Origin: Parashewanella sp965200795
GTDB lineage: Bacteria; Pseudomonadota; Gammaproteobacteria; Enterobacterales; Shewanellaceae
NCBI GenBank assembly: GCA_965200795.1
Contig: CBDAVB010000019.1
Coordinates: forward strand, 1-64,000
DNA: 64,000 nucleotides
Reading direction: 5' to 3'
A program made the translations under genes and the position numbers. Of this stretch, positions 18,128 to 27,001 are shown one piece after another. Under the pieces are notes generated by a model. That model saw only the letters and a list, made by a program, of their open reading frames with translations, had not been told where the DNA came from and ran no database searches. The stretch's first letter is position 1, and each line of letters opens with the position of its first letter.

Positions 18128-19871
18128 TTATATAATCAGAAAATCGTCTTTATCGCCCGCGTCGGAATTAGCCGCGTTTAAATAATCCAGATGAAACCGA
18201 CTCTTGAGCACGACGCTTCTTAATTTGAGACCACTTTTAAGCCGGACATCAAAATCGGTTCTCTGGCATGCTATCAGCGCCCTGACGCATGGTTTCATCC
18301 CGGCCGCTTTTTCATTCAGACACATAGACAGCGCGTGCTCACCATCCCTGGTGAGCAGATTAACATCCATCGAAGTCTGTTCAATTAATCTTAATGCGAA
18401 ATCATACTTACCGAAAAAAAATGGCGCAATGCAGGGCTGAGAACTTATACTTTTGTGACTGCGCGTTCAACACGTAATCAAGCTCTTTGTTATTGATAAT
18501 AAAGTTAAAAATTTCTGCCGCGTTAAACACCACGGCCGCCGAGAGAAACGAAATCGTATCTTCAGAGCCCCGCCTCAGGAAATTCATAAAAGAAACAGAA
18601 ATATCCGTAACCTGAACATTTGCCAGATATCCTTTGAAATAAACCAGCCTGTCTGACTCAATAAGAAATTTGATTAACGCGCTGTTCTGATGATGATTTA
18701 CCGCCGCAAACCTGTTTGAATTTTTCAGCCGCGTCGCAAGGGGAGACAGAATCAGCGGAATCAAATAAATAGCGGCTCTACTGCTTTGTTATCGTGTGTT
18801 TGATTAATTTTAAAACAAGCAGCTTCTGATAAGGCGATTTTTCATTAAGAGCCTGTAAAACGCATGTCGCGCTATCGCTGATATGATCAACATCGGACGC
18901 GTTTATTGACCGCGATAATGTCGCTAAATGGACCGCCCTCCCGGGATCTATCAGATCATTTATAACGGATATATATCTGTTTACCTCTTCTTTTTTAAAC
19001 AGTTTATTGGTGGACAGAAAGTCATTGAGCTGTCTGAAGGTAAACGGAAAAGATACGGCGACAAAAAGCATCTGAATAAGCCGGCATTATCCCATCCTTC
19101 AAGATGAATCCTGCATACGTCCGCTAACGTAACACAACGACTGTCATCCTCTTGCTCAACCCGAAAATAACTCAGGCCGTGGGGATAAGTGAAAAACGCC
19201 CGCGGTGAATCGTGTTTAGCGCGGATGATTTTTATTTCTGATAATTCAGCGTCGGTAAAGGTGTCATGAAGACCGCGGCTGATCACAACCTTTAAATTAT
19301 GCAGATACTCTGACTTCGTTATGTATACGTTACCGTTACCTGTAAAGATATCAGTAACGGCATCGGAACCGCATAACTTGATGTATTTACCCGCTGAATT
19401 TCTGTATTGACGCATAAGTTCCTCATACACTTTAAAGCCCGCGTCGCTGTAGGCATCGGCCGTTTCTTTAAAGCCGTAGCGTCTTGCGACCATTGATTTT
19501 AAGTGATTGACAACATGAACTTCATTACCTGCCGCTAATTCGCCGCTACTGACGAGTTGTCTGTCTGAATCAAAGAATAAAATTCCGTCCAGCTTATCTA
19601 ACCATTTCTTAATTGACGAAGCTTTAACATCCGCGGCTAAATATGACAAATCTCTCAGCGTCTCAATATCCTTTTTAATTGTTGCCTTTACTTTTACAAA
19701 AGCCGCGGCATTACTGTGAACATCATCCAAATGACCGCCGGTATCAATCCGTAAAGACTCATCACGAAATGCCTCATCACAGCTGTGAACCGCGCCATTA
19801 CCTTGCGGAGCGGCGAGATAATAACTTTTGTAATGTGGATTAACCGCTCGGTTTGCAAACAAAAAACTCAT
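18128..19871 (-). pseudogene. Decayed paralogue of the 1012-aa ankyrin-type protein
   Basis: Four successive frames (19871-18981, 19071-18778, 18764-18408, 18370-18128) align in order with the intact neighbour. They share GLSYFRVEQEDDSRCVTLAD with DNAGLFRCF, FTFRQLNDFLSTN, KFSALHCAIFF, and DVNLLTRDGEHALSMCLNEK. One break lies near 19060. One lies at an A/T homopolymer near 18411-18420 (eight As on the coding strand). A third, near 18770, coincides with a large internal deletion compared with the neighbour. The homopolymer break could be recent or a sequencing error; the deletion is real loss. Original length would have been shorter than the neighbour. Confidence 0.85.
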
Positions 19872-19955
19872 GTCACACTTCCCGGAATATGAAATAACGT
19901 AATTTTTATAATCTTATGATTTATAATGGCAAATCATGGAGAACTCGCCGTTCAA

Positions 19956-20438
19956 AGGAAGGAGCTGTCCCGAAATAACTGCCCTGTTTTGCTGTCGTTA
20001 TTTTCGGCTTATAAGTAGCTGATCATAAGTTTTCTGACATTTTTTGATGCCCATCTTTACCGCGCTACCGCATTGCAACTTCGGTTACATAGCTACGGCT
20101 ATGCCCCCTGCGCCGCGTCTTGTATTGCACCAAATCTGAGCACCAAAATCGCGAAGAAACTTATCGTCAGCTAATCACAAGGCGGCGAAAACGAGGCGCA
20201 GGCTTTGTGCGTAAGCTTTTGACAACGCCGTAACGCGTTATTGAAACAACGCGAAAATAAACACAGCCCGAAGGGTTGCGCTTGACATTGCCGCTCTGCG
20301 CGTTAACCGTGATTCACTTACCGGCATACACAACTTTCCCGGTTCAGAGTGACTAAACTTCATTCCTCGCGCCTTGATATCGGCAATGTTAAGCGGTAAT
20401 AAACCGGGAAACTATTTCGGGTCAGCTCATAACTTCCT
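19956..20438. repeat. MITE-like repeat (family D), nearly complete, with a family B copy inside
   Basis: The left edge reads AAGGAGCTGTCCCGAAATAAC and the right edge, read inward, AGCTGACCCGAAATAGTTTCC, giving imperfect inverted ends. Partial relatives occur at 26235, 42691 and 50111. There is no coding capacity. A shorter repeat with its own inverted ends (20010-20178) sits within it. This fits a non-autonomous mobile element that was itself hit by another. Confidence 0.65.
20010..20178. repeat. MITE-like repeat (family B)
   Basis: It starts TATAAGTAGCTGATCATAAG and ends CTTATCGTCAGCTAA, so its ends are inverted repeats of about 20 bases. The interior contains GGTTACATAGCTACGG, which recurs as the tandem unit in the copy at 53400-53612, and TCTGAGCACCAAAATCGCG, which recurs at 45175-45300. 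No coding capacity. Confidence 0.65.
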
Positions 20439-20462
20439 GAATTATAAAGGATAATTTTGTAA

Positions 20463-20610
20463 AAGCGGGTCTGTAATATTAAACAGGCTGTCATGAGGTA
20501 AATTAAACGGGCTTTTTTTGAGCATTTTCAGCAACCAAAACGACCATAAACCTTGTGTTCAATATATCATTTCCGGTTGAAATTGAATGCATCAAATAGC
20601 TGTAAGTAGC
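20463..20610 (-). mobile_element. IS5-type element remnant (5' end)
   Basis: About 150 bases match, with many substitutions, the transposase start and adjacent end of the IS5-type elements at 9415-9560 and 42420-42560. This includes the reverse-strand codons of the N-terminus (LLKMLKKSPFNLPHDSLFNI) and the upstream non-coding end. The divergence shows an older insertion than the two full copies. Confidence 0.7.
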
Positions 20611-20620
20611 TAACAAAAAG

Positions 20621-20785
20621 TTATTTTTTATATTTTGAGTGATAATCGTCCGATATTGTTATGATTTCTGTCCTGAGTTTAGAATAAGTTTCGTGATCAC
20701 TAATTGATAACCATTTACAGTTAATCTTTTTCCGAGTCATTTCAATGACATTAAGCTCCGGTGAATATGATGATATCGCGCTTTT
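20621..20785 (-). pseudogene. IS630-type transposase C-terminal remnant
   Basis: The reverse strand encodes SYSPELNVIEMTRKKINCKW and runs to a TAA at 20623-20621. SYSPELNxIE is the third catalytic motif of IS630 transposases. The sequence differs clearly from the complete IS630 at 5744, so it is a different element. The rest of the gene is gone. From 20786 to 21080 I see no gene. Confidence 0.6.
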
Positions 20786-21080
20786 TCTTAAGTGAGTGCC
20801 TCAATCGCTTATAGCGGTAATTAACATTTATTTATTGTTCCTTCTCACGGTGCGGTTCAAATCAAACAAGCCTGATACCCCTTGCTGTCAACAAACGGAG
20901 TACGACAGTTTTTTATGCCGGTAATTTTCTCCGCGCCCGAGAGCGTATCCGACTGAGCTTTTCAGGATGATTTAAAGTGAAATTTTATGAGACGCCGTAA
21001 GCTTTTTACGAATTTTGTGAGCTAAACATTTTTAAGCGGCCGCTTGTTGTATCAGCGAACGGAATGGATTTCATGACCGG

Positions 21081-21611
21081 CTATTTATCGTCTTCCTGAT
21101 TATCAATACGATGCTCGGGTTTCACTTGCTCAGGTCTTGTTTCAAAATCACCGTCATAGGTATTACCGCTCTGATCGCGCGGGTTACGTTCAAATGGTGA
21201 GCCGCCGAACGGGTTATCAGGCTGATTGAATTGCTGACCGGAGACAATGTTTAATCTCATACGAGTAAAAATGAGTTTCGCGATGGGCTGACGAGTGAAC
21301 GGAGTAATAAACAATACACCGATAAAGTCGGTAATGAATCCGGGCAAGACTAAAAATACCCCGGCAATCGCCAGCATTACACTTTCAACAATCTCCAGCC
21401 CCGGGACTTCTCCTGCGGCTATTTTTTCACGTACCATGATTAACTTCGCCACACCCTGACTTCTGACAAGCGACGCGCCGACAACCGCCGACAGAATGAT
21501 AAGCGCGACGGTGTTCCATGTTCCGAGCACCTGCCCGACGTGAATCATTAAAGAAATCTCTAAAACAGGCAACGCGATAAATACAAGCAATAACACGATC
21601 AGCATGAACAC
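21081..21611 (-). CDS. fxsA: FxsA family inner-membrane protein
   Basis: 176 residues, close to the FxsA family length. There are three or four hydrophobic segments in the first 115 residues (MLIVLLLVFIALPVLEISLM; TVALIILSAVVGASLV; VMLAIAGVFLVLPGFITD), then a polar tail rich in Asn, Gln and acidic residues. The LPGFITDFIGVLFITP stretch is the family signature. In E. coli FxsA (suppressor of F exclusion) relieves exclusion of phage T7 in F-plasmid strains; its normal role is unclear. It is transcribed away from dsbD with a 230-bp divergent gap. Confidence 0.9.
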   Translation of the reverse strand: MFMLIVLLLVFIALPVLEISLMIHVGQVLGTWNTVALIILSAVVGASLVRSQGVAKLIMVREKIAAGEVPGLEIVESVMLAIAGVFLVLPGFITDFIGVLFITPFTRQPIAKLIFTRMRLNIVSGQQFNQPDNPFGGSPFERNPRDQSGNTYDGDFETRPEQVKPEHRIDNQEDDK

Positions 21612-21843
21612 ACCAAAAAATTAAATTCCGTTGAATAATTTATGGGGATAATTCGGTCTGTTTTCAAGTCCGAGACAAACATAAAGTGCTGAAGATGACA
21701 AAAAGTTAATCCGCAATTAATGTTATTTGCGTGTAAAACCATTAAGGTATTAACTTTTAAGAATATAATATTTCAGCAACGGCTTTATCAGGTTTTATTA
21801 CCGCGTAAAGTACTGGCAACCCGATAACGACAACGACGTAACC

Positions 21844-23667
21844 ATGAAAAAAATACTCAGTATATTACTCACCAGTTTCGTTTTATCAGCACCGCTGGCG
21901 CACGGCAACGGTATTTTTAATAACACCGGCGGCGGGCTTTTCAGTTCAGAGCCTGAAATCCTGCCTGTCGAAAAGGCCTTTGACTTTGATGCCAGGCAAG
22001 AGGGGGACAAGCTGCGGCTCAGCTGGGTGATTGCCGACGGCTACTACATGTACAAAGGCAAACTCAAATTCAAAGCGGACGGCGCCACAATCGGCGAAAT
22101 CGCGCTTCCTGAAGGTAAAATTCACCACGACGAATACTTTGGTGATCAGGAAGTTTATACCAACTTCATTCAATTCCCGGTGACCTTAAAAGACGCCAAA
22201 GCGGGCAGTACCTTCACTGTCACCTTTATGGGATGCGCCGAAGGTAAACTGTGTTATCCGCCGACCAAACGCACGGTGAGACTGAGTGAAGTTGACGGCG
22301 GCGCGAACGCCGCGCCAAAACAGGAGACGGCCGCTGAAACAACGGCCGGATCACAGTCTCAGGCGCCGATTACCGAGCAGGATAAGTTGTCGCGGATGCT
22401 GTCAGACAACAGCCTGGTGATCACTTTACTGATCTTTTTCGGCTTAGGTATCGGTCTGGCGTTAACACCGTGCGTATTCCCGATGTATCCGATTTTGTCG
22501 GGCATCATTGTCGGGCAGGGCGAAAAGCTCTCGGCGGGTAAAGGGTTGGCGCTGGCGATGACTTATGTCCAGGGTATGGCGATCACCTACTCTGTGCTGG
22601 GCTTAATCGTGGCCTCCGCCGGCATGAAATATCAGGCGGCACTTCAAAGCCCGGTTATCCTGCTGATATTAGCCGGGTTATTTTTGATATTGAGCCTGTC
22701 CATGTTCGGCCTGTACGATTTAAAATTACCGGCCGGCTGGCAGGACAAAATGAATAACGCCTCGAATAAGCAAAAAGGCGGTAACTTCATTGGCGTGTTC
22801 ATTATGGGCGCGATTTCCGGTTTAGTGGCGTCTCCCTGTACTTCGGCGCCGTTATCCGGTGTTCTCATTTATATCGCTCAATCCGGAGATTTAGCCTTAG
22901 GTTTCCTAGCCTTGTACGTACTGAGTTTAGGAATGGGCGTACCGCTTCTCATTCTGGGCGCGTCAGGTGGTAAATTACTTCCGAAAGCCGGCGGCTGGAT
23001 GGAAATAGTGAAAACCATTTTCGGATTCTTACTGATCGCCGTGTCGGTTATGATGGTCGGCCGTATCTGGACCGGAGTGGTTTCCGATGTGCTGTGGGCT
23101 GTCTGGGGTCTGGCGCTGACGGGTTATCTTATGCATCAGAATAAGAAAACCGAATTTAACTGGCGGCAAACCGTACGCTCGGTATTACTTACCGGCGCGC
23201 TGCTGGGCAGTTTCTCTTACGGCTTTATGTCGGTAATGGAGTCACTCGGTTTCCGGGCGCCGGGCGCTGAGCGTGCTCAGGTCGCTGACAGAACTCAGCG
23301 ACAGCAAGGCTTTAAGCGAGTTAAGACCTTGGAGGAATTAAAGTCTGAAGTCGCCAAAGCCAGCGCGCGGGGCAAAGTAGTCATGTTCGATTTATACGCC
23401 GACTGGTGTGTGGCCTGTAAAGAGTTCGAGCACGTCACTTTCGCTGATAAAGACGTGGCCGCCCGCATGAATAAAATGGTATTACTGCAGGCGGACGTCA
23501 CCGCTAATGATGATGACGATATCGAAATACTCGAACACTACGATGTCCTCGGCCTGCCGACCATTATGTTCTTTGATAAACAAGGTAATGCGGAAGATAA
23601 GTACCGTGTGACAGGCTTTATGGAACCGGAAGACTTCGGCGCTCACCTGGATTTATTACTAAAGTAA
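21844..23667 (+). CDS. dsbD: Thiol:disulfide interchange protein DsbD
   Basis: 607 residues, full length. A signal peptide (residues 1-21, cut near AHGNG) precedes the periplasmic alpha domain with its cysteine pair C131 and C137 (GCAEGKLCYPP). The central eight-helix domain carries TPCVFPMYP and ASPCTSAPLSG, whose cysteines shuttle electrons across the membrane. The C-terminal thioredoxin-like gamma domain shows DLYADWCVACKEFE. DsbD moves reducing power from cytoplasmic thioredoxin to periplasmic DsbC/DsbG and cytochrome maturation proteins. All six catalytic cysteines are present, so it should be active. It stands as a single-gene unit ending in a strong hairpin terminator. Confidence 0.97.
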   Translation: MKKILSILLTSFVLSAPLAHGNGIFNNTGGGLFSSEPEILPVEKAFDFDARQEGDKLRLSWVIADGYYMYKGKLKFKADGATIGEIALPEGKIHHDEYFGDQEVYTNFIQFPVTLKDAKAGSTFTVTFMGCAEGKLCYPPTKRTVRLSEVDGGANAAPKQETAAETTAGSQSQAPITEQDKLSRMLSDNSLVITLLIFFGLGIGLALTPCVFPMYPILSGIIVGQGEKLSAGKGLALAMTYVQGMAITYSVLGLIVASAGMKYQAALQSPVILLILAGLFLILSLSMFGLYDLKLPAGWQDKMNNASNKQKGGNFIGVFIMGAISGLVASPCTSAPLSGVLIYIAQSGDLALGFLALYVLSLGMGVPLLILGASGGKLLPKAGGWMEIVKTIFGFLLIAVSVMMVGRIWTGVVSDVLWAVWGLALTGYLMHQNKKTEFNWRQTVRSVLLTGALLGSFSYGFMSVMESLGFRAPGAERAQVADRTQRQQGFKRVKTLEELKSEVAKASARGKVVMFDLYADWCVACKEFEHVTFADKDVAARMNKMVLLQADVTANDDDDIEILEHYDVLGLPTIMFFDKQGNAEDKYRVTGFMEPEDFGAHLDLLLK

Positions 23668-23680
23668 CCCGTCCTGCCCG

Positions 23681-23711
23681 GAGGCGCGCGATCCGCGCCT
23701 CTGTCTTTTTA
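23681..23711 (+). terminator. Rho-independent terminator of dsbD
   Basis: The inverted repeat GAGGCGCG ... CGCGCCTC (8-bp GC-rich stem, 5-base loop) is followed by TGTCTTTTTATTT, 14 bases after the dsbD stop. Confidence 0.85.
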
Positions 23712-23771
23712 TTTCCTGATCGCTTTCAGCGGACAGCTTGAGTTTAGGGGGCGGCTTTCACACAGTCCGGG

Positions 23772-24836
23772 CTAAGTAACACTCAATCTGAATACGCCCC
23801 TTGTCCCCGGGGTTGATTGCCGCCGCTCTAAACGATCATAATTATTTGAATGATGCTCAAGCCGCGGATTTTCCCGGTAAAACCTATCCATATCAGGCGC
23901 CTCATTAAGATCATAATCCTGCGCCCATCGGCGGTTTCGTTGTTTAACGCCTCTGAGGTAATTGTAAGTATGACACGGCAAGCGCATGGCCGCCGCAACC
24001 CCGGCAACCCGTTTCAGGTTTTCGTCAGCATCGTCAATAAAATGAATCGCGTCAAACCGGCTCCCTTTATTCTTAAGGAATCGGGTTAATACTCTTCCTT
24101 TATCACAGTTACGAATTCTGTAACGCTTGTAGTCACTTTCACTCTTACATCCGCTGTCCTCATAGGGACGGCTCTCTAATATTTCAATACCTTGATGATC
24201 AATGCCCGCTCCTTGTAATTTCTTCCGGGTCATACAACCCGACGTAATGATAATAATCTTCGCGCCGGGGGCTTTTAGTCTGATTTTCCGGGTCACGTTC
24301 TTAAACGTTTCAGCCTCTTCTAATGCTCTGGTGTCTGACGGAGACGGAAACCCGACAAGCACATCATCAACATCGAATATACAAAGCGGAGCTGTGCTGT
24401 TAATACCTTCCGCCACAGCGTCTAATCGCATGACATTGGTATGATGTGTCCGGTTATTCTCTAACTTAAACTGATGATTTTCTCTTACCTGATATTCGTT
24501 AAGCTTTGTCTCGAATATCTCCCTGACTTCTCTTAATCTTTCTTTTCCGGCACAGGAAAAGGCCAGCAGCCTTCTCAGACCGGAATGATAACTCACTTTA
24601 AAGTCACGGCCGCTGAAACGGACTCTGTATGTAATCCTGGTCGGGCGGTTTAACAGGTCGTTAGCGAATTCTTCTGAGATTACATGATTTGCTTCTATTT
24701 CGATTACACGGGCGATTCTCTCATCTGAGTTAACCTCAGGTTCTGCGGTATAACTCGTGTCATTAATCTCTGACGGATCACTCCGGGTACAGTCTGTTTG
24801 AACAGGGGACAATGGGTAAGCGGACGGAAAAGCCAT
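23772..24836 (-). CDS. HAD-like hydrolase-fold protein of unknown role (paralogue 1)
   Basis: About 354 residues from the ATG at 24836, chosen because GCGGAGATGAT precedes it. The N-terminal 110 residues carry a region with RVRFSGRDFKVSYHSGLRRL. The C-terminal half has haloacid dehalogenase motifs: CIFDVDDVLVGFP (motif I, DxD), IIIITSGCMTRKKL (motif II) and AIHFIDDADENLKRV (motif IV, Asp pair). The same layout occurs in the protein at 53764-54858, so the two are distant paralogues. HAD proteins of this sort are phosphatase-like; the substrate is unknown. They resemble the DUF2608-type HAD proteins of intracellular bacteria, a tentative link. No signal peptide. It lies alone between dsbD and purC. 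Confidence 0.72.
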   Translation of the reverse strand: MAFPSAYPLSPVQTDCTRSDPSEINDTSYTAEPEVNSDERIARVIEIEANHVISEEFANDLLNRPTRITYRVRFSGRDFKVSYHSGLRRLLAFSCAGKERLREVREIFETKLNEYQVRENHQFKLENNRTHHTNVMRLDAVAEGINSTAPLCIFDVDDVLVGFPSPSDTRALEEAETFKNVTRKIRLKAPGAKIIIITSGCMTRKKLQGAGIDHQGIEILESRPYEDSGCKSESDYKRYRIRNCDKGRVLTRFLKNKGSRFDAIHFIDDADENLKRVAGVAAAMRLPCHTYNYLRGVKQRNRRWAQDYDLNEAPDMDRFYRENPRLEHHSNNYDRLERRQSTPGTRGVFRLSVT

Positions 24837-24924
24837 ATCATCTCCGCGGTGAATCAATGATATTTAATCATCACTATCACTTAAATAGGATATGACTTCA
24901 ATAAAAACGGTGAACAAACTTAAC

Positions 24925-26046
24925 TCAGTCAACTAAACTGTACTTATTTCTCAGTACATCAATAATCTCAGCTTTGGGGTTTGTTGAAACCACAACCTGC
25001 CTGCCTGTGGTCTTTTCAGTGATACTGATGTAAGTTTTTGAAACATTCATCATCGCCTCTGACGGCAGCGCGTTATCTCTTGCCAGCGCCTCACGTTCAG
25101 GCATACGGTCTTTGTTAAGCAGAATATCCGGATCCGGAAAGTAATTTAACAGCATCTGCCGGAAACCCTCTTTTGAGTTCTCAATAATCTTACCGTTACG
25201 GTAGGCTTCACCGTCCCAGATCCTCGAAGAATCAGGAGTACCTACCTCATCCATGTAGATAAGCCTGGATTGCCCCTGCCTGTCAGTAACATAGCCGAAC
25301 TCAAATTTAGTGTCGACAAAAATCTGATCCTGTCCGGCCAGCTTCCCGGAGATTAAGTTAAAGCCGTCTTTAAGCAGATTTTCATAAAGATCGATATCGG
25401 CCTTAGATTCAAACCCGAAATCCTGATAGTTATCCTCTATGTTCTGACGGCTGATATTGACGTCATCCTGCTCAGGAACCCCCTCGATACCCTTAAGGAT
25501 TCCTTTGGTGGAGGGCGTGATCATAAGTTCCGGTAACTTCTGATTTTTTTTCAGGCCGTCGGGCAGCCGGATACCGCAAAATTCACGCTCCCCTTTCTCA
25601 TACGCGCGCCACATTGAGCCGGTAATGTAGCGGCGGCAAATGGCCTCAACTTTTACCGGACGGGCTTTTTGCACCACCCAGACTAATGGATGAGGTACGT
25701 CGAGAATATGACTGTCCGCGAGTCCGCGCTGTTTAAAACAGTCAAACCAGTAACGGGAAATGGTATTTAACGCGGCACCTTTACCGGGAATACCGTTAAG
25801 TCCGCGCTCACCGTGAAAAATACAGTCGAAAGCTGAGATCCGGTCACTGATCACCATAACGGCTAACGGTGTATCATCAGGAACAGGATAGTTTTTTTCC
25901 CGGATTAAGCGGCGGCTATCAGCGTCAGTTAACCAATATACGCTTCTCACTTTGCCGCTGTGGACGGGTTTATCAGTACGAATGGGTAAATCATCATTAA
26001 CGGCGAGAACGGGATCAGCAGGACTCATTTCAGAGTTTTCCTTCAT
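24925..26046 (-). CDS. purC: Phosphoribosylaminoimidazole-succinocarboxamide synthase
   Basis: SAICAR synthase, the ATP-dependent step of purine synthesis that joins CAIR and aspartate. At 373 residues it is the longer form found in many marine gammaproteobacteria rather than the 237-residue E. coli type. Visible family signatures are HSGKVRSVY at the ATP loop, DRISAFDCIF, EAICRRYITGSMWRAYEKG and LIYMDEVGTPDSSRIW. The start may be the first Met or the Met at codon 7 (MSPADP). Retaining it suggests the cell makes its own purines. Upstream 26047-26230 is AT-rich and may hold the promoter. Confidence 0.95.
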   Translation of the reverse strand: MKENSEMSPADPVLAVNDDLPIRTDKPVHSGKVRSVYWLTDADSRRLIREKNYPVPDDTPLAVMVISDRISAFDCIFHGERGLNGIPGKGAALNTISRYWFDCFKQRGLADSHILDVPHPLVWVVQKARPVKVEAICRRYITGSMWRAYEKGEREFCGIRLPDGLKKNQKLPELMITPSTKGILKGIEGVPEQDDVNISRQNIEDNYQDFGFESKADIDLYENLLKDGFNLISGKLAGQDQIFVDTKFEFGYVTDRQGQSRLIYMDEVGTPDSSRIWDGEAYRNGKIIENSKEGFRQMLLNYFPDPDILLNKDRMPEREALARDNALPSEAMMNVSKTYISITEKTTGRQVVVSTNPKAEIIDVLRNKYSLVD

Positions 26047-26234
26047 GCAGGGTGAATTATTTTTTTGTTTTTTATCATCAGGTTAGATTTACCGACTTTA
26101 TGAGCACTGAAACAAAAAAATAAAAAATATCTTATTCGTCAGTTAACTAACCTGAAATTTAAACGAGTATTTTACTGTGTTCGGGAAGTGTGATCTACAG
26201 CGGATTATAAATAACGTAAACCGGGCTTCGCTTT

Positions 26235-26360
26235 AGCAACTGTCCCGGAATAACTTGCCGATTTGTTGCAGCTTAACATTGCCAATATCATGGCACGAAC
26301 AATGACGTTTAGTCATTACCGACATACGCAGCTGTCGTTATTTCATTTACCTGCATACAA
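26235..26360. repeat. Partial family D repeat
   Basis: AGCAACTGTCCCGGAATAACTTGCCG matches in large part the left end of the repeat at 19956, followed by GTTGCAGCTTAACATTGCCAATATC related to its interior. Only the left half is clear. A 64-codon frame here (26263-26457) is a by-product of the repeat and not a gene. The motif CTGTCGTTATTTCATTT occurs twice. Confidence 0.5.
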
Positions 26361-26388
26361 AACTGTCGTTATTTCATTTGAGTGTCCG

Positions 26389-26455
26389 GCCTCGGCGGGT
26401 ATGACCAATCGAGTTTTGAAATTTAAACCGGAATCTTTTGAGCCGCGAGATCCCT
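26389..26455. repeat. Short dispersed repeat (family C), copy 1
   Basis: It shares with 34344-34420 the ordered blocks GGCGGGTATGAC or GCGGGTATGAC, TGAAATTTAAA or TGAATTTTAAA, then CTTTTGAGCCGCG or CTTTTAAGCCGCG and GATCCCT. Two copies of about 65 bases in intergenic space. Confidence 0.55.
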
Positions 26456-26541
26456 GACTGCCGGTATTACCTCGCGAGAGCGCCTTGTCGAGCACTTGAC
26501 CTGAGCGCCAGAAATATCGAAAAACTTATAGTCGGACACTT
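26456..26541. repeat. Right half of a family A repeat
   Basis: CCGGTATTACCTCGCGAGAG, then GCGCCAGAAATATCGAAAAA and CTTATAGTCGGACACTTAT, match the right halves of the full copies at 31468-31650 and 45305-45465. The left end is missing here. It ends immediately before the arsR leader. Confidence 0.65.
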
Positions 26542-26631
26542 ATGTTTTTGATTCGGAGCTGCATTTATAATTATTTCCGTATATACTATTTTCCATATAT
26601 TAATAGCCGTTACATTAAACAAAAGACAAAC

Positions 26632-26973
26632 ATGAACGCGCTCACCTTATTTAAAGCCTTATCGGACCGGATCCGCTTAACCTGCGTTTTACTTATCCGC
26701 TCACAACAGGAGCTTTGTGTTTGCGAGCTGGTCACAGCCGTTGATGACATTCAGCCTAAAATCTCGCGCCATCTGGCGTTATTAAAAAAACAAGGCGTCT
26801 TGTGTGATCGTAAACAGGGGCAATGGGTATTTTATTTCATTAACCCCGCTCTTCCTCACTGGTTCAAGGAAATGCTGGATCAGTTACTTCTCGAACCGCA
26901 ACATTATCAGATCGCTTTAGAAAGATTAAACAACATGGGTAACAGACCTGAGCGTCAAAGCCGGTGCTGTTAA
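26632..26973 (+). CDS. arsR: ArsR-family arsenite-responsive repressor
   Basis: 113 residues from the ATG at 26632 (MNALTLFKALSDRIRL), which matches the family start; an upstream in-frame ATG would add 30 residues of unlike character. It is a winged helix-turn-helix with the arsenite-binding motif ELCVCEL in the DNA-recognition helix region and QPKISRHLALLKKQGVL as recognition helix. The protein ends in a Cys-Cys pair that could be a further thiol ligand. It should repress the two genes downstream until As(III) binds. The AT-rich leader (26560-26620) contains repeated ATAT blocks, a possible operator; I cannot fix it. Confidence 0.93.
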   Translation: MNALTLFKALSDRIRLTCVLLIRSQQELCVCELVTAVDDIQPKISRHLALLKKQGVLCDRKQGQWVFYFINPALPHWFKEMLDQLLLEPQHYQIALERLNNMGNRPERQSRCC

Positions 26974-27001
26974 TCAATCCACTTAAATCAGGTAATTTAT
27001 C

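Noticed and set aside
26263..26457. 64-codon frame upstream of arsR
   Set aside because: It lies wholly in family D and C repeats and has no independent support.
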